A stretch of 64,000 bases of DNA from Thermanaeromonas sp. (GCF_021890735.1 NZ_JAKKUR010000002.1:38028-102027), one strand, 5' to 3'. Shown: positions 9,226 to 22,450, counted from the first letter of the stretch. Notes: a model not told the origin generated them from the sequence alone. Made by a program: numbers and translations.

Positions 9226-10605
9226 TCACTTTCCTAAACAGAACTCGCTGAAAATGCGATCTAAAAGTTCATCCTGTGCGGTCTCCCCCGTAATTTCGCC
9301 TACAGCCTCCCAAGCACCCCGCAGGTCGATGCTTATGAGGTCCCATGGAAGCCCCTCCGACCACCCCGCCAGAGCATCCTCCACATGTTCTAAAGCCCTT
9401 TCTAAAGCCACCTTATGCCTCTCACGGAGCAATAACGGTTCATCCGGAGCCCTCAAAGCCTGACCGCTTAAAACAAGACCCCGCACTTTACTTCCCAGCT
9501 CCTCAAGCCCCGCACCCGTTTTAGCCGAAACCACCACCCAGGGCCATGAACCAGCCAAATCCTTTAACGGCTCTACCTCCGCCCTTGCCACTGCATCCAC
9601 TTTGTTGCCCACCACCACCAGGGGCTTATCCTTCAAACTTTCCCTAATTTCTCTATCTTCCTTCGTTACACCCACCGTAAGGTCCACCACCAGCAGTACC
9701 AAATCCGCAGCCAAAGCAGCCTCCCGGCTCCTGGCTATTCCCATCCTTTCTAACCCTTCCGCCGCCTCCCTCCACCCGGCAGTATCCACCAGCTCGCAAG
9801 CAAGGCCCCCCAGCTGCAGCGTCTCTTTAATGGTATCCCGCGTAGTACCCGGGATATCGCTTACAATGGCCCGCTCCTCCTTTAAAAGAGCATTAAGCAA
9901 GCTGGACTTACCCACATTGGGCCTGCCCACCAGGGCTATCCTTATCCCCTGGCTTAAGATTTTACCCTCCTCCCAAGTCGCAAGTAAACCCTTCAGGTCC
10001 TCCCTAACTTTCCCCAGCCTTTCCCGTACCTCCGTACCCGGCTCCCCCACCTCCTCGGGGAAATCGATACTAGCCTCCACTGCAGCCAATACCCCTACAA
10101 TCGCGTCCTTGATCTCCCTAACCCTACGTGACAAACTCCCTTCCAGCTGCCTCACCGCTGCGGACAACCCTGCCCGGCTGCGCGCTCTAATGATGTTTAA
10201 AACCGCCTCCGCCTGGGCTAAATCCAACCTCCCGTTAAGATAAGCCCGCCGCGTGAACTCCCCGGGTTCCGCGAGCCTCGCCCCAGCCTTCAACACTGCC
10301 TCCAGTACCCGCGCACACGCCAGGGGACCCCCGTGACAGTGAAGTTCCACCACATCTTCCGCGGTGTAGCTGCGGGGAGCCCTCATCACCAGGGCCAAAA
10401 CCTCATCCAAAACCTCACCCGTCTTAGGGTCTAAAGCCAAGCCCAGCCGTACCCTGTGGCTGGCCGTACCCTCCAGGGGGGCTCCCCTCTTGGGCTTAAA
10501 AACCTTCGAAGCAACCTTCACAGCCTCCGGCCCGCTTATACGTATTATCCCTATGCCACCCTCTCCTAACGGGGTGGATATGGCAGCTATGGTATCCTCC
10601 AGCAA
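9226..10605 (-). CDS. mnmE: MnmE, tRNA-modifying GTPase
   Basis: This 459-residue GTPase (TrmE/ThdF) partners with MnmG. It has the N-terminal folate-binding domain, a central helical region, the G domain with GRPNVGKSS and DIPGTTRDT motifs, NKVD for guanine recognition, and the C-terminal FCLGK that carries the catalytic-role cysteine of the family. It is separated from jag upstream by an inverted repeat that looks like a terminator. Confidence 0.95.
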   Translation of the reverse strand: MLEDTIAAISTPLGEGGIGIIRISGPEAVKVASKVFKPKRGAPLEGTASHRVRLGLALDPKTGEVLDEVLALVMRAPRSYTAEDVVELHCHGGPLACARVLEAVLKAGARLAEPGEFTRRAYLNGRLDLAQAEAVLNIIRARSRAGLSAAVRQLEGSLSRRVREIKDAIVGVLAAVEASIDFPEEVGEPGTEVRERLGKVREDLKGLLATWEEGKILSQGIRIALVGRPNVGKSSLLNALLKEERAIVSDIPGTTRDTIKETLQLGGLACELVDTAGWREAAEGLERMGIARSREAALAADLVLLVVDLTVGVTKEDREIRESLKDKPLVVVGNKVDAVARAEVEPLKDLAGSWPWVVVSAKTGAGLEELGSKVRGLVLSGQALRAPDEPLLLRERHKVALERALEHVEDALAGWSEGLPWDLISIDLRGAWEAVGEITGETAQDELLDRIFSEFCLGK

Positions 10606-10665
10606 CCCCGACTTACCTCCACCACCTATAGCTTTTCCTCACCTTTCTACCAAGATAGCATAAAG

Positions 10666-10697
10666 CCCAGTAATACGGAAATATGTATTACTGGGCC
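10666..10697 (-). terminator. Terminator-like hairpin between jag and mnmE
   Basis: GCCCAGTAATAC (10666-10677) and GTATTACTGGGC (10686-10697) form a perfect 12-bp stem with an 8-base loop. On the leftward transcript it is followed by a short TTTATG stretch, so it probably ends the rpmH-jag transcript; the T-run is weak. Confidence 0.6.
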
Positions 10698-10746
10698 TGC
10701 CCATCCCCATCCCAAACCATTTTTATCTTTTCCTAAACCTTAACCT

Positions 10747-11370
10747 TCATCCCTTTCTCAGACATATAACTACTTTACGGTTCGGCTCCTCCCCCTCGCT
10801 GTAAGTTACAACCTGAGAATCGTTTTGTAGGGCCGTATGGATTATCCTTCTTTCCTGAGGAGTCATAGGTTCCAACACGACCTTATTACCGGTGCGCTTA
10901 ACCCTCTCCGAAAGCCGCCGCGCCAACCGAACTAGTGCCTGCTCCCTCCTCTTCCGGTACCCTTCCGCATCCAAAACAATCCGCACCCGCTCGCCTATCA
11001 TGCGGCTTACTGCCAGATTAGTCAGATACTGCAAAGCATTTAAAGTTTCGCCCCGCCGCCCTATTAAAAGCCCAAGGTCACGGCCATAAAAGCTCACCAA
11101 AAAATAATCCTCACGTCTTCTTACCTCCACACCCGCCTCCAAAGCCATGGCACTAAGAACTTTCTCTAAAAAACCCTTGATAGCCCTCTCCGGATTTTCC
11201 AACAAGCTAACCCTCACTCTGGCCTGGCGGGAACCCAATAGCCCTAAAAAACCCTTACTACCCTCTTCCAAAACCTCAATCTCCACTTCATCCCTGCGCG
11301 CACCCAAAGCTCGTAAAGCCGCCTCAATAGCTTCCTCCACCGTTCTGCCCGTCATTTCTACAGCCCTCAT
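10747..11370 (-). CDS. jag: Jag/KhpB-type RNA-binding protein
   Basis: The 207-residue protein has the Jag_N domain (residues about 1-50), a type II KH domain containing LGLLIGRRGETLNALQYL, and a C-terminal R3H domain (about 145-205). Jag (KhpB, EloR) binds RNA and affects cell elongation in Gram-positives. It follows yidC with a 4-base overlap, the standard spoIIIJ-jag arrangement. Confidence 0.93.
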   Translation of the reverse strand: MRAVEMTGRTVEEAIEAALRALGARRDEVEIEVLEEGSKGFLGLLGSRQARVRVSLLENPERAIKGFLEKVLSAMALEAGVEVRRREDYFLVSFYGRDLGLLIGRRGETLNALQYLTNLAVSRMIGERVRIVLDAEGYRKRREQALVRLARRLSERVKRTGNKVVLEPMTPQERRIIHTALQNDSQVVTYSEGEEPNRKVVICLRKG

Positions 11371-12044
11371 TTAGCGCTGACTTCCCCCTTCGTCAACCCC
11401 GGCTGTCTCCGCAACAACCACTGCTCCAGGATGCCCATTACGCTAAATACCACCCAATACAGAGCCAACCCGGCCGGAAAGTGGCTACTCATCCACCCGA
11501 TAAGAAGGGGCATAACAACAAGCATGGTTCTCTGCGAGCCGTCCCGGGGATTTACCATGCTAATCCGCTGCTGTAAATAAGTAGTAACTGCTACCAGCAC
11601 CGGTAGCAGGAAGTAAGGATCCGCCTGTCCCAAGTTGGGAATCCAGAAGAAATTAGCATGTTCCATGTTCACAGCCGGGTTCCGCCGAGGATCAAAAAAG
11701 TCCCTCAGGGCAGCAAACAAGGCGAACAAAATGGGCATCTGGACCAGTAGCGGCAAACAGCCGCCTAAAGGATTTATTTTCTCGGCGCGGTAAAGCTCTA
11801 GCATGGCCTGTTGGGCCTTTTGCGGGTTATTTTTATACCTTTTCTGTATCTCCTGTATTTTGGGCTGCAACTCCTGCATCCGCTTTATAGATTTCAGCTG
11901 TTTGTACGTGAGGGGCGACAGCAGCAACTTTACGGCCACAGTGAAGAATATTATAGCTAGACCGTAGTTGGGAACACCCAACACCCCGGTTATACTATAG
12001 AAAAATTGAAGCGATTGTGATAGAAACTCTACTAGCCCGCCCAA
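11367..12044 (-). CDS. yidC: YidC/SpoIIIJ membrane protein insertase
   Basis: This 225-residue inner-membrane insertase has the conserved YidC core: a helix near GLAIIFFTVAVKLLLSPLT, the cytoplasmic helical hairpin (KSIKRMQELQPKIQEIQKRY), and the GGCLPLLVQMPILFALF helix. The hydrophilic groove arginine is probably that in the LSPLTYKQLKSIKR neighbourhood or nearby. It lacks a lipoprotein signal, unlike Bacillus SpoIIIJ. It precedes jag and follows yidD. Confidence 0.93.
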   Translation of the reverse strand: MGGLVEFLSQSLQFFYSITGVLGVPNYGLAIIFFTVAVKLLLSPLTYKQLKSIKRMQELQPKIQEIQKRYKNNPQKAQQAMLELYRAEKINPLGGCLPLLVQMPILFALFAALRDFFDPRRNPAVNMEHANFFWIPNLGQADPYFLLPVLVAVTTYLQQRISMVNPRDGSQRTMLVVMPLLIGWMSSHFPAGLALYWVVFSVMGILEQWLLRRQPGLTKGEVSAK

Positions 12045-12080
12045 GATACTTCTAAATCCCCCTTTTTACCCTCTACGCAC

Positions 12081-12308
12081 CTAAGGCACGGGGTCATATC
12101 CGCCCGGATACCACGGATGGCATTTAATAAGGCGCCTTACCACCAGCCATCCCCCCCGCAGTATACCGTAACGCTCCAAAGCCTCCACAGCATAATGGGA
12201 ACAGCTAGGATAAAAGCGGCACCGGGGTCCCCACCAAGGTGAAAGAAACCGCTGATACATCCTTATAATGAAAACAGCCACCTTAACCAGGGTCTTCCGC
12301 CCCTTCAC
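12081..12308 (-). CDS. yidD: YidD, membrane protein insertion efficiency factor
   Basis: This 75-residue protein has the diagnostic cysteine-rich core [15 protein letters not shown] and the C-terminal [17 protein letters not shown]. YidD lies between rnpA and yidC throughout bacteria and is thought to assist membrane insertion. Its start overlaps the end of rnpA by 26 bases. Confidence 0.95.
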   Translation of the reverse strand: MKGRKTLVKVAVFIIRMYQRFLSPWWGPRCRFYPSCSHYAVEALERYGILRGGWLVVRRLIKCHPWYPGGYDPVP

Positions 12309-12654
12309 TTGCAGAATCCACTAACAGTTTAGCCTGTTGGCCCAACGTTAATACCTCGCCCAGAACTTCTTTAAAACCCCATCCCCTAATGCCTTCCCGC
12401 GCCACCAAAACCACGTCAAATCCCGGCCGGAAGGAGGCTAAATGCCGCCGGCAGGCTTCCCGTAACAGCCTCTTCAAGCGGTTGCGGACCACGGAGCGAC
12501 CTATCTTTTTCGAAACGGAAAAACCGAACCGAGTATATCCCTTGTCATTCGGACGCCAATATAAGACGAGGGCCTTGCTACCTACCCTGCGCCCCTGCCG
12601 ATAAACCCTTCTAAACTCCGCTGTCCGGGTGATCCTACGGGCGGCAGGAAGCAT
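12283..12654 (-). CDS. rnpA: Ribonuclease P protein component
   Basis: RnpA is the protein subunit of RNase P, which matures tRNA 5' ends. The 123-residue product has the signature [20 protein letters not shown] followed by LLREACRRH. It follows rpmH in the universal rpmH-rnpA order. The RNA subunit gene was not found in this window. Confidence 0.95.
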   Translation of the reverse strand: MLPAARRITRTAEFRRVYRQGRRVGSKALVLYWRPNDKGYTRFGFSVSKKIGRSVVRNRLKRLLREACRRHLASFRPGFDVVLVAREGIRGWGFKEVLGEVLTLGQQAKLLVDSASEGAEDPG

Positions 12655-12697
12655 ATCCTGACCCCCTAGTAAAAATGTTATAAGGCCACTCCCGGCC

Positions 12698-12832
12698 TTA
12701 AGCAGTCAAGCGCTTTCTACCTTTACGCCGCCTCCTCCTTAAAACTTCGCGCCCCGATCTCGTACTCATCCTCTTTAGAAACCCATGCACCCTTTTGCGC
12801 CGCCTGCGCTTAGGCTGGTAAGTCCTTTTCAA
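12698..12832 (-). CDS. rpmH: Ribosomal protein L34
   Basis: This 44-residue, very basic protein begins [18 protein letters not shown], the L34 signature. The start is a TTG at 12832 behind GGGAGGGAAGAAG; the longer frame to 12886 would add a non-conserved extension. First gene of the leftward rpmH-rnpA-yidD-yidC-jag operon. Confidence 0.95.
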   Translation of the reverse strand: MKRTYQPKRRRRKRVHGFLKRMSTRSGREVLRRRRRKGRKRLTA

Positions 12833-13078
12833 CTTCTTCCCTCCCAAAACCGCAAACAATCCCTGCTTTTGATGCCGATACAACAATATAAAGGGTAAGC
12901 CGTAATATCACGCACCGTCTGCGGCTTAATCATATTCAAAACGCATAATAAGCAGCAGCGCAGTTACATTATATCCCAGCATTTTTCCCCCTGTCAAGAA
13001 AAAAGGGCCGTTGCTACTTATCCACATCTTTGTTAAGATAATTTTGCCCGCTATCCACAGTTAAGGAGGTTTTGGCCT
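12833..13078. other. oriC part 1 (rpmH-dnaA intergenic region)
   Basis: This 246-base gap at the divergence of the two gene sets contains a consensus DnaA box TTATCCACA at 13018-13026 and a near-consensus CTATCCACA at 13051-13059, next to an A/T-rich stretch (12950-12990). With the gene-strand switch and dnaA beside it, this is the replication origin region. The second box lies just upstream of the dnaA ribosome-binding site, so DnaA may also autoregulate dnaA. Confidence 0.85.
12968..12997 (-). promoter_or_regulatory. Promoter of the rpmH operon
   Basis: On the minus strand TTGACA (12997-12992) and TATAAT (12973-12968) are separated by 18 bases, a near-perfect SigA-type promoter reading into rpmH. 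It lies within the origin gap. Confidence 0.85.
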
Positions 13079-14416
13079 TTGCCACCCATAAATTTACAGG
13101 CTGCGTGGCAACAAGCTCTCCAAATCCTAGAACAGCAACTACCACCAAGGACCGTAGAAGTATGGTTCCGCCAAGCACGGCCTTTAGCTCTAAAACAATA
13201 CACCTTCATCTTGGCCGTTCCTAATGAATTCGCCCGGGATTACATCCAAAGCCGCTTTTCGCCTTTGCTCCAGGCCACCCTGGAGCGGGTATTCCAGCGG
13301 TATGTGAACGTCCAGCTTATAGCGTTACCCCCCGGGGAAGAGGAGGGCTCCTTTTCCCTAGGAGTGCCAGTGGTTCCCGAAAGCGAAGAGCTGTGCTACC
13401 TCAATCCCAAATATACCTTCGATACCTTCGTGGTTGGAAACAGCAACCGGTTTGCCCACGCCGCGTGCCTTGCCGTGGCTCAAGCCCCAGCCAAGGCTTA
13501 CAACCCTCTGTTTATCTACGGAGGGGTAGGATTAGGGAAAACCCACCTCATGCAAGCCATAGGACATTACGTACGCCAGCATATGCCCCACTACCGGGTC
13601 ATGTATGTTTCCTCCGAAAAGTTCACCAACGAACTTATAAACGCCATCCATGATAATGATACGGTATCTTTCCGTAATAAATACCGTAATATCGATGTAT
13701 TGCTCATAGACGACATACAGTTCTTGGCAGGAAAAGAACGCACGCAAGAAGAATTTTTCCACACTTTCAACGCCCTTTATGAGGCCAGCAAGCAGATCAT
13801 AATATCCAGCGACAGGCCACCCAAAGAGATACCTACTCTGGAGGAGAGGCTGCGCTCCCGCTTCGAATGGGGCCTGATTACCGATATCCAGCCCCCGGAC
13901 TTGGAGACCAGGGTGGCCATACTCAGAAAAAAAGCCTCTCTAGAAAACATCCACTTGCCGGACGATATAATGCTTTTTATCGCTCAAAAGATCGATTCTA
14001 ACATCCGGGAGCTAGAGGGAGCCTTCATCAGGGTAGCCGCCTATGCGGCCTTCACGGAACAAGAACTCACTGTGGAAACTGTGGAGAAAATCCTTAAAGA
14101 AGCCCTGAACTTAGCTAAACCCAAACCCATAACAGTACACCTCATCCAGGAAAAGGTGGCCGCCTACTTTAACCTTAAAGTAGAAGACTTTAAGTCTAAA
14201 CGCAGGACGCGCGATCTCGCCTATCCACGCCAGATCGCCATGTATTTGGCCCGCGAACTAACCGATACTTCTTTACCCAAGATCGGTGAAGCCTTCGGAG
14301 GTCGGGACCACACTACCGTTTTACACGCCTGGGAAAAAATAGGTCAGGAGCTCCAAAAAGATCCCGACCTGCAGCAAACCATAGAACACCTGATCCAACA
14401 GATAAAACAAGGATAA
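13079..14416 (+). CDS. dnaA: DnaA, chromosomal replication initiator
   Basis: DnaA binds DnaA boxes and opens oriC. The 445-residue protein shows domain I, the AAA+ Walker [11 protein letters not shown] (148-157), Walker [11 protein letters not shown], and the C-terminal DNA-binding signature [15 protein letters not shown]. The start is TTG at 13079, 9 bases after AAGGAGGT. Domain II is short. Confidence 0.97.
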   Translation: MPPINLQAAWQQALQILEQQLPPRTVEVWFRQARPLALKQYTFILAVPNEFARDYIQSRFSPLLQATLERVFQRYVNVQLIALPPGEEEGSFSLGVPVVPESEELCYLNPKYTFDTFVVGNSNRFAHAACLAVAQAPAKAYNPLFIYGGVGLGKTHLMQAIGHYVRQHMPHYRVMYVSSEKFTNELINAIHDNDTVSFRNKYRNIDVLLIDDIQFLAGKERTQEEFFHTFNALYEASKQIIISSDRPPKEIPTLEERLRSRFEWGLITDIQPPDLETRVAILRKKASLENIHLPDDIMLFIAQKIDSNIRELEGAFIRVAAYAAFTEQELTVETVEKILKEALNLAKPKPITVHLIQEKVAAYFNLKVEDFKSKRRTRDLAYPRQIAMYLARELTDTSLPKIGEAFGGRDHTTVLHAWEKIGQELQKDPDLQQTIEHLIQQIKQG

Positions 14417-14569
14417 ATTACACAGTTTTACTGACACCGGTTTTTTATTTTGTCAAGCCCCTAACGGTTATCATCCACAATTTCCACACCTTTATACTAC
14501 GATCACTACTCGGGACTTATAACCTCTAAATAATAACAAGAAGGAGAAGAAAAGGGGGTCCAAAGCTCC
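14417..14569. other. dnaA-dnaN spacer with DnaA-box-like sites (oriC part 2)
   Basis: The 153-base spacer contains TCATCCACA (14471-14479) and TTTCCACAC (14481-14489), two adjacent DnaA-box-like nonamers, in an A/T-rich setting. Bipartite origins flanking dnaA are known in Firmicutes; here the boxes are few and imperfect, so this half is less certain. Confidence 0.5.
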
Positions 14570-15688
14570 GTGCGGGTAACTTGTCCCCAACCTCTACTTT
14601 TAAGTGCCGTACAGAAACTTCACCGGGTCATAACCACTAACAGTCCTCTACCGGCCTTAACGGGAATACTTATAAAAGCCCACGACAAGCGTCTCTCTTT
14701 TCACGCTACGGACCTAGAAATGGGTATTCTTCTTGATATGGAGGCAGACATAGAGGAGGAAGGAGAACTCCTTCTTCCAGCCCGGCTCCTTACGGACATA
14801 GTACGCCACTTGCCTCCCGTCAATGTACACATTGACGGCGTAGCTGGAGGAGTGGTCACCCTCTCTTACCAGCAGTCACGAGTAGAGCTCTATAGCCTGG
14901 ATCCCGGACAATTTCCGGCCCTGCCCGACGCGCAAGGAACCGCGTCTTTCCGGGTACCGGCAGAAACCTTTAAAGAAGCCATAAAGAAGGTCGGTATCGC
15001 TGCCGGAAACGAGGACCTCCGCAGCATATATCATGGTATTCTGTGGGAAATAGATCCTTCCACCGGGGAGTTTACCATGGTGGCCACAGATACCCACCGG
15101 TTAAGCCTCCAGCGAGGTAAGGTTGTCGTGCTTGAAGGTAAACAGGAAGCGGCTCCTATAATACCGCACCGCACCCTGGCCGAGCTCGCCCGCCTTCTGG
15201 GTAGCGAAGGAGAAGTGACCTTTACTTTGGGTTCCAGCCAGATTTTTGCCGCAGCCGAAAATTTGGTATTTTACGGTCGACTCCTCAACGGACAGTTTCC
15301 CCCCTACCGCCAGGTATTGCCTTCCAGCTTCGCTACAGAAGCCATAATGGACGCCCAGGAGATTACCCTGGCTGTGGAGCGGGCCCTGGTACTGGCCAGG
15401 GATGATAGCCGGCTGCGCTCCCCCATCATCCGCCTGCAGGTGGAAGGAGGATTAAAACTTTCTACCCAGGCTCCCGAAGTAGGACAGATCGAGGAAGAGC
15501 TCCAGGCAGAAATTTCCGGTCCGGGCCTGGAAGTGGCCTTGAACGGCAAGTACCTCCTTAGCGCTCTAAAGGTAATCGATGAAGATAGGGTAATCTTGAA
15601 ATTCAACGAACCCTTAAAACCCGTTGTAGTGCAAGGTCTGGGTAACGAGGACTATTTTTGTCTTATCTTACCGGTTAGAATCGGGTAA
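14570..15688 (+). CDS. dnaN: DNA polymerase III beta sliding clamp
   Basis: The 372-residue clamp has the three-domain beta fold with family segments FHATDLEMGI, LSYQQSRVELYSL, and ATDTHRLSLQRG, and ends in the usual LPVRIG-type hydrophobic tail. Starts at GTG 14570. It tethers polymerase to DNA and is cotranscribed with recF, 8 bases downstream. Confidence 0.96.
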   Translation: MRVTCPQPLLLSAVQKLHRVITTNSPLPALTGILIKAHDKRLSFHATDLEMGILLDMEADIEEEGELLLPARLLTDIVRHLPPVNVHIDGVAGGVVTLSYQQSRVELYSLDPGQFPALPDAQGTASFRVPAETFKEAIKKVGIAAGNEDLRSIYHGILWEIDPSTGEFTMVATDTHRLSLQRGKVVVLEGKQEAAPIIPHRTLAELARLLGSEGEVTFTLGSSQIFAAAENLVFYGRLLNGQFPPYRQVLPSSFATEAIMDAQEITLAVERALVLARDDSRLRSPIIRLQVEGGLKLSTQAPEVGQIEEELQAEISGPGLEVALNGKYLLSALKVIDEDRVILKFNEPLKPVVVQGLGNEDYFCLILPVRIG

Positions 15689-15696
15689 AAATAAAG

Positions 15697-16773
15697 ATGG
15701 AGGCTGCATTTTTATCCGAGCTTAGGCTAAAGGAGTTCCGCAATTTCCGGGAGGCTGCTTTTCAGTTTTCTCCCGGCCTTAACATCCTAGTAGGACCGAA
15801 CGGAACGGGAAAAACAAACCTCTTGGAAGCTATAGGCTACCTTTCCCTGGCCCGGTCCTTCCGCTACCATGCTGATCGGGAACTTACAACTTGGGGTTGC
15901 ACAGGGTTTGAACTTACCGGTACAGTACGGCGGGGAAACGGGAAAGTACAGGTGCGTATTGTATACCATCCGGGCCGTAAGGAGTTAACAATTAACGGGA
16001 CCACGCAACGGATTCTGGACCTTCTGGGTTTATTTCCTACGGTCACCTTCGGGCCCGATGATGTGCACTTGGTAAAGGGGCCGCCGGCCCTTCGTCGGAG
16101 ATTTTTGGACCGGGAGCTCTGCCAGACCGACCGTTCCTACGCCCAGTATCTTATATCCTACCACCGGGTTCTTAAGCAACGGAATGCTATCCTTAAGCAG
16201 GTAGCCGAGGGAAAAGTTAAAAGAGGAGATGTCGATCCTTGGAACGTACAACTTGTCGGCCTGGCGCAAACTATAGTGGAACGCCGGAAAATTTTTTTAG
16301 AGCGTCTTAACGCCCTGGCTTGTAAGCTTTATTTCCGCTTGGCTGAAAAGCAGACTATAAGCGTGGTTTACCGTCCGAGCCTGCCCGACGGAAAAGATTG
16401 TTTAGAGCAGATAACTGAGCGTCTAGAAAGGGAAGTGGCTGCCGGGGCTACCCTCTGGGGACCCCACCGCGATGATTTTGATTTTTATATAGACGGCCGC
16501 CCTGCCCGCCATGCTGCCTCCCAGGGTGAGCAGCGCTCCCTAGTTTTAGTGCTCAAACTGGCCGAAGTGGTATATTTCGGCGAAATATTGGGAATTAGGC
16601 CGTGCCTTTTGTTAGACGATGTTTTTTCAGAGCTGGATAAAAGAAGGCAGGAGGTCCTTCTCCAGTTAATAAATGAGGGAGGCCAAAGTTTTATAACCAC
16701 AACGGAGGTGGCCTTCTTACCTGCGAGTTTGTTAAATAAAGGAAATATCCTTACCTTTCCGCTAGGAAAGTAG
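15697..16773 (+). CDS. recF: RecF recombination/repair ATPase
   Basis: RecF loads RecA at gaps with RecO and RecR. The 358-residue SMC-like ATPase has Walker A GPNGTGKTN (33-41), the signature SQGEQRSLVLVLKLAE and Walker B CLLLDDVFSELD. The ATG at 15697 follows closely on dnaN. Usual length. Confidence 0.96.
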   Translation: MEAAFLSELRLKEFRNFREAAFQFSPGLNILVGPNGTGKTNLLEAIGYLSLARSFRYHADRELTTWGCTGFELTGTVRRGNGKVQVRIVYHPGRKELTINGTTQRILDLLGLFPTVTFGPDDVHLVKGPPALRRRFLDRELCQTDRSYAQYLISYHRVLKQRNAILKQVAEGKVKRGDVDPWNVQLVGLAQTIVERRKIFLERLNALACKLYFRLAEKQTISVVYRPSLPDGKDCLEQITERLEREVAAGATLWGPHRDDFDFYIDGRPARHAASQGEQRSLVLVLKLAEVVYFGEILGIRPCLLLDDVFSELDKRRQEVLLQLINEGGQSFITTTEVAFLPASLLNKGNILTFPLGK

Positions 16774-16798
16774 GATTTACCCAAGGGAGGTGGGCCTT

Positions 16799-17053
16799 GT
16801 GTACCTGCATATCGGCGGCGAAATAGTCATTCCCTTAAAAGAAATAGTCGCTATACTTGATTATGAGAAAGTGATACAATCCCCGCTCAACAAAGATTTT
16901 TGGAAGTCCAAAAATAAAGCTCCGGAAGGGGTAAAGTCCTGTATAATTACCAAGGATAATAAAGTGTATTATTCTCCCATATCCTCCCTCACCTTAGCCC
17001 GCAGGGTAGAAACCTTTACCTACAGGTACATTGCGGCCGAAAATTACTTGTGA
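16799..17053 (+). CDS. remB: RemB-like extracellular matrix regulator (DUF370, YaaB)
   Basis: This 84-residue protein begins VYLHIGGEIVIPLKEIVAILD, the signature of the RemA/RemB DUF370 family. RemA proteins bind DNA near matrix genes in Bacillus; RemB sits between recF and gyrB, as here. GTG 16799 is chosen because GGGAGG lies 8 bases upstream; GTG 16790 overlaps that site. Confidence 0.88.
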   Translation: MYLHIGGEIVIPLKEIVAILDYEKVIQSPLNKDFWKSKNKAPEGVKSCIITKDNKVYYSPISSLTLARRVETFTYRYIAAENYL

Positions 17054-17077
17054 TAATATTTGCCCTGGAAAATCTAG

Positions 17078-19003
<1,926 letters not shown>

Positions 19004-19037
19004 GTTTTTTATTTAGCTTGAAGGAGGGTTTGTCTCT

Positions 19038-21452
19038 TTGCTGGCAGAGCCCACCGGTACCATCTTGCCGGTTAGAATAGAAGAAGAAATGAAGCGCTCC
19101 TACATCGATTACGCCATGAGCGTAATTGTGGGGCGTGCTTTACCCGACGTACGGGACGGTCTAAAGCCCGTGCACCGGCGTATCCTTTATGCCATGTATG
19201 AGGCTAACATGACGCCGGACAAGCCATATAAGAAGTCAGCCAGGGTGGTGGGTGACGTTTTAGCCCGTTACCACCCCCACGGTGATGCCGCGGTGTACGA
19301 GAGCATGGTGAGGTTGGCCCAGGATTTCGCCAGCCGTTATCCCCTAGTAGACGGCCAGGGAAACTTTGGCTCTTTAGATGGAGATTCCCCGGCTGCCATG
19401 CGTTATACCGAGGCCAGGCTGTCCAGTATAGCCATGGCCATGCTCCAGGATATCGAAAAAGACACGGTAGATTTCGTCCCCAACTACGACGGAACCTTGA
19501 AGGAACCCGTAGTTTTGCCCGCACGCATACCCAATCTTTTAATAAACGGCTCGGCTGGAATAGCCGTAGGCATGGCCACCAATATTCCTCCCCACAATCT
19601 GGGGGAGGTGGTGGATGCCTTAGTTTTGCTCATTGACCGGCCGGAAGCGGGATTGAAGGAGATTTTAAATATTGTCAAGGGCCCGGATTTCCCCACCGGA
19701 GGTTTGATCATCGGGCGGGAAGGGATACGTAACGCCTACCGCACGGGGAGGGGTACCATAAAAGTCAGGGCTAAGGCGGCGATAGAGCAGGTGGGTAACA
19801 AAACGCAGATTGTCATCACTGAGGTCCCCTATCAGGTTAACAAAGCCCGCCTTATAGAGACCATAGCCGAGCTGGTAAGGGAGAAAAAGATAGAAGGGAT
19901 AACCGACTTAAGAGACGAGTCCGACCGTACGGGCCTAAGGGTAGTGATCGAGCTTAAAAAGGACGTCCAGCCCAAAGTCATCCTGAACCAGTTATATAAG
20001 CACACCCAGATGCAGGAGAATTTCGGGGTTATTATGCTAGCCCTGGTAGACGGCCGGCCGCAGGTCCTTAATTTAAAGGAGATGCTAGAGCATTATCTTA
20101 AGCACCAGAAGGAGATCGTCACCCGCCGCACCCGCTACCTTCTAAACCAGGCCGAAGCCAGGGCCCATATCGTAGAAGGATTAAGGATCGCCCTTAAATT
20201 CTTGGACGAGGTCATAAAGATCATAAGAACTTCCCCTGACGTCGATTCTGCCCGCCGGGGCCTTATGGAAAACTTTTCTTTAAGTGAAAAGCAGGCTCAG
20301 GCTATCCTGGATATGCGCCTGCAGAGGCTTACGGCCCTGGAACGAGAAAAGCTAGAAGAAGAATACCGGGAACTTAGGGAGAAAATAAGCTACTTTAAAG
20401 GAGTTCTGGCGGATGAGACTAAAGTATTGGCCATTGTACGCGAGGAGCTTCTAGAGATCAAGGCCAAATTTGCCGATCCCCGCCGCACGCAGATAGTCGA
20501 CGAAGAGGAGCCCCTGGAAGCCGAAGATCTTATATCCCGGGAAGAAGTGGTCATCACTGTTACCCACCGCGGCTACATTAAACGGCTCCCCCTCGATACC
20601 TACAGGAGCCAGAGGAGGGGTGGCCGCGGCATTCAAGCCTTAACTACCCGTGAAGAGGACTTCGTAGAGCACCTTACCGTGACCACCACCCACCATTCCC
20701 TTCTCCTTTTCACCAACCAGGGTAAGGTGTACCGGCTTAAAGCCTTTGATGTGCCTGAGGCTAACCGCCAGGCCCGGGGTACCGCCCTGGTCAACCTGGT
20801 TTATATAAGCCCGGGAGAGAGGATAACAGCCCTTATAAGCGTAGAAAGTTTCGAGGAAGACGCCTATTTGTTTTTGGCCACGCGCAAAGGAACTGTTAAG
20901 AAAACCGCGCTAAAAGAATATAACACCTCCCGGCGTGATGGAATCGTCGCTTTGAACCTGGATGAAGGGGATGAGCTGATTGGAGTTGAGCTTACTTCGG
21001 GGAAGGATGAAATCATTTTGGGCACCCGCCAGGGCAAGGTGATACGCTTTTCTGAGGAAGAAGTCAGGCCTATGGGCAGGGTGGCCCGGGGGGTACGCGG
21101 CATAGCCCTGGAGGAGGGGGACGAGGTTGTAGGCATGGCCAAGGTAAAACCCTTTGCCGACCTGGTCCTCGTATCGGAAAGGGGCTTCGGTAAGCGTACT
21201 TCTTTAGAAGAGTACCGGGGCCAGGGTAGAGCCGGTAAAGGGTTGCTGGCCATGAAACTAGGCGAAAAGACCGGCGAGCTGGTGGCTTTAGTTGTGGCCA
21301 AAGATGACGACGAGCTTATGCTTATCACGGCTGAAGGCTTGCTCATCCGTTTAAATGTAGGGGATGTTCCCCGGCAAGGGCGCTATACCCGGGGTGTTAC
21401 CCTGATGCGGCTAGAAGAGAAGGACCGTGTTATGGCCGTAGCCCGACTTTAG
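19038..21452 (+). CDS. gyrA: DNA gyrase subunit A
   Basis: The 804-residue breakage-reunion subunit has the catalytic Tyr123 in [11 protein letters not shown], the quinolone-region [12 protein letters not shown] (79-90) and a C-terminal wrapping domain with the GyrA box QRRGGRG, which marks a true gyrase rather than topoisomerase IV. Start TTG 19038 follows AAGGAGGG. Confidence 0.97.
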   Translation: MLAEPTGTILPVRIEEEMKRSYIDYAMSVIVGRALPDVRDGLKPVHRRILYAMYEANMTPDKPYKKSARVVGDVLARYHPHGDAAVYESMVRLAQDFASRYPLVDGQGNFGSLDGDSPAAMRYTEARLSSIAMAMLQDIEKDTVDFVPNYDGTLKEPVVLPARIPNLLINGSAGIAVGMATNIPPHNLGEVVDALVLLIDRPEAGLKEILNIVKGPDFPTGGLIIGREGIRNAYRTGRGTIKVRAKAAIEQVGNKTQIVITEVPYQVNKARLIETIAELVREKKIEGITDLRDESDRTGLRVVIELKKDVQPKVILNQLYKHTQMQENFGVIMLALVDGRPQVLNLKEMLEHYLKHQKEIVTRRTRYLLNQAEARAHIVEGLRIALKFLDEVIKIIRTSPDVDSARRGLMENFSLSEKQAQAILDMRLQRLTALEREKLEEEYRELREKISYFKGVLADETKVLAIVREELLEIKAKFADPRRTQIVDEEEPLEAEDLISREEVVITVTHRGYIKRLPLDTYRSQRRGGRGIQALTTREEDFVEHLTVTTTHHSLLLFTNQGKVYRLKAFDVPEANRQARGTALVNLVYISPGERITALISVESFEEDAYLFLATRKGTVKKTALKEYNTSRRDGIVALNLDEGDELIGVELTSGKDEIILGTRQGKVIRFSEEEVRPMGRVARGVRGIALEEGDEVVGMAKVKPFADLVLVSERGFGKRTSLEEYRGQGRAGKGLLAMKLGEKTGELVALVVAKDDDELMLITAEGLLIRLNVGDVPRQGRYTRGVTLMRLEEKDRVMAVARL

Positions 21453-21529
21453 TTCTTATAAACTTGTTGCAGCAAGTTAAAGGGTGATGTAAGATCACAT
21501 ACAGCCAGGTTTGAAAGGAGGGGAAACCC

Positions 21530-22450
21530 GTGGCCTTACTGGAAAAGCCTAACGGGGAAGGAAATGGGGTTAAGAAGGGTACCTGGGTAGTAAAAAAAGG
21601 CCTGGCGGAGATGCTTAAAGGCGGGGTAATAATGGACGTCACCACGCCTGAGCAGGCCAAAATTGCTGAAGAAGCCGGGGCGTGCGCGGTGATGGCCTTG
21701 GAGAGGGTTCCCGCAGATATACGGGCTTCCGGCGGGGTGGCCCGCATGGCCGACCCCACCGTAATCTTAAGGATCATGGAAGCTGTTACCATACCGGTAA
21801 TGGCCAAGGTGCGTATCGGCCATTTTGTAGAGGCGCAGATTTTAGAGGCCTTGGGAGTAGATTATATCGATGAGAGCGAGGTATTGACCCCGGCCGATGA
21901 GGAATTCCACATAAACAAGCATGCCTTTAAGGTGCCCTTTGTATGCGGGGCGCGGAATCTGGGGGAAGCCCTGCGAAGGATCGGAGAGGGTGCGGCCATG
22001 ATCCGTACCAAGGGTGAGGCGGGAACCGGAAATGTGGTGGAAGCCGTAAGACATATGCGCCTTATCATGAGCGAGATCCGGCGGCTACAAAACATGCCCG
22101 AGGAAGAAGTAATGACCTTTGCTAAGAATATCCAGGCACCTTACGAGCTGGTAATGGAGACGAGGAAGCTGGGGCGCTTGCCGGTAGTGAATTTCGCGGC
22201 AGGTGGCATAGCCACTCCTGCGGATGCTGCCCTTATGATGCAGCTCGGTGCGGACGGTATTTTCGTCGGCTCAGGGATCTTTAAGTCATCGGATCCCATG
22301 AAGAGGGCCCGGGCCATCGTGGCGGCTACGACTTATTACAACGATCCCCAGGTTCTGGCCGAAGTTTCTAAGGACCTGGGTGAACCCATGCCCGGTATCG
22401 ATGTGGCCACCCTGCGGCCGGAACAGCGCCTCCAGGAACGCGGGTGGTAG
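21530..22450 (+). CDS. pdxS: PdxS, pyridoxal 5'-phosphate synthase lyase subunit
   Basis: PdxS makes PLP from ribose 5-phosphate, glyceraldehyde 3-phosphate and ammonia supplied by PdxT. The 306-residue barrel shows [38 protein letters not shown] and [25 protein letters not shown] 21530 follows AAAGGAGGGGAAACCC. pdxT lies 33 bases downstream in the usual order. Confidence 0.97.
   Translation: MALLEKPNGEGNGVKKGTWVVKKGLAEMLKGGVIMDVTTPEQAKIAEEAGACAVMALERVPADIRASGGVARMADPTVILRIMEAVTIPVMAKVRIGHFVEAQILEALGVDYIDESEVLTPADEEFHINKHAFKVPFVCGARNLGEALRRIGEGAAMIRTKGEAGTGNVVEAVRHMRLIMSEIRRLQNMPEEEVMTFAKNIQAPYELVMETRKLGRLPVVNFAAGGIATPADAALMMQLGADGIFVGSGIFKSSDPMKRARAIVAATTYYNDPQVLAEVSKDLGEPMPGIDVATLRPEQRLQERGW

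Noticed and set aside
13392..13762. Long overlapping frames inside dnaA, gyrB, gyrA and rpoC
   Set aside because: They sit antisense or out of frame within clear housekeeping genes with no ribosome-binding sites; GC-rich codon bias makes such frames common here.
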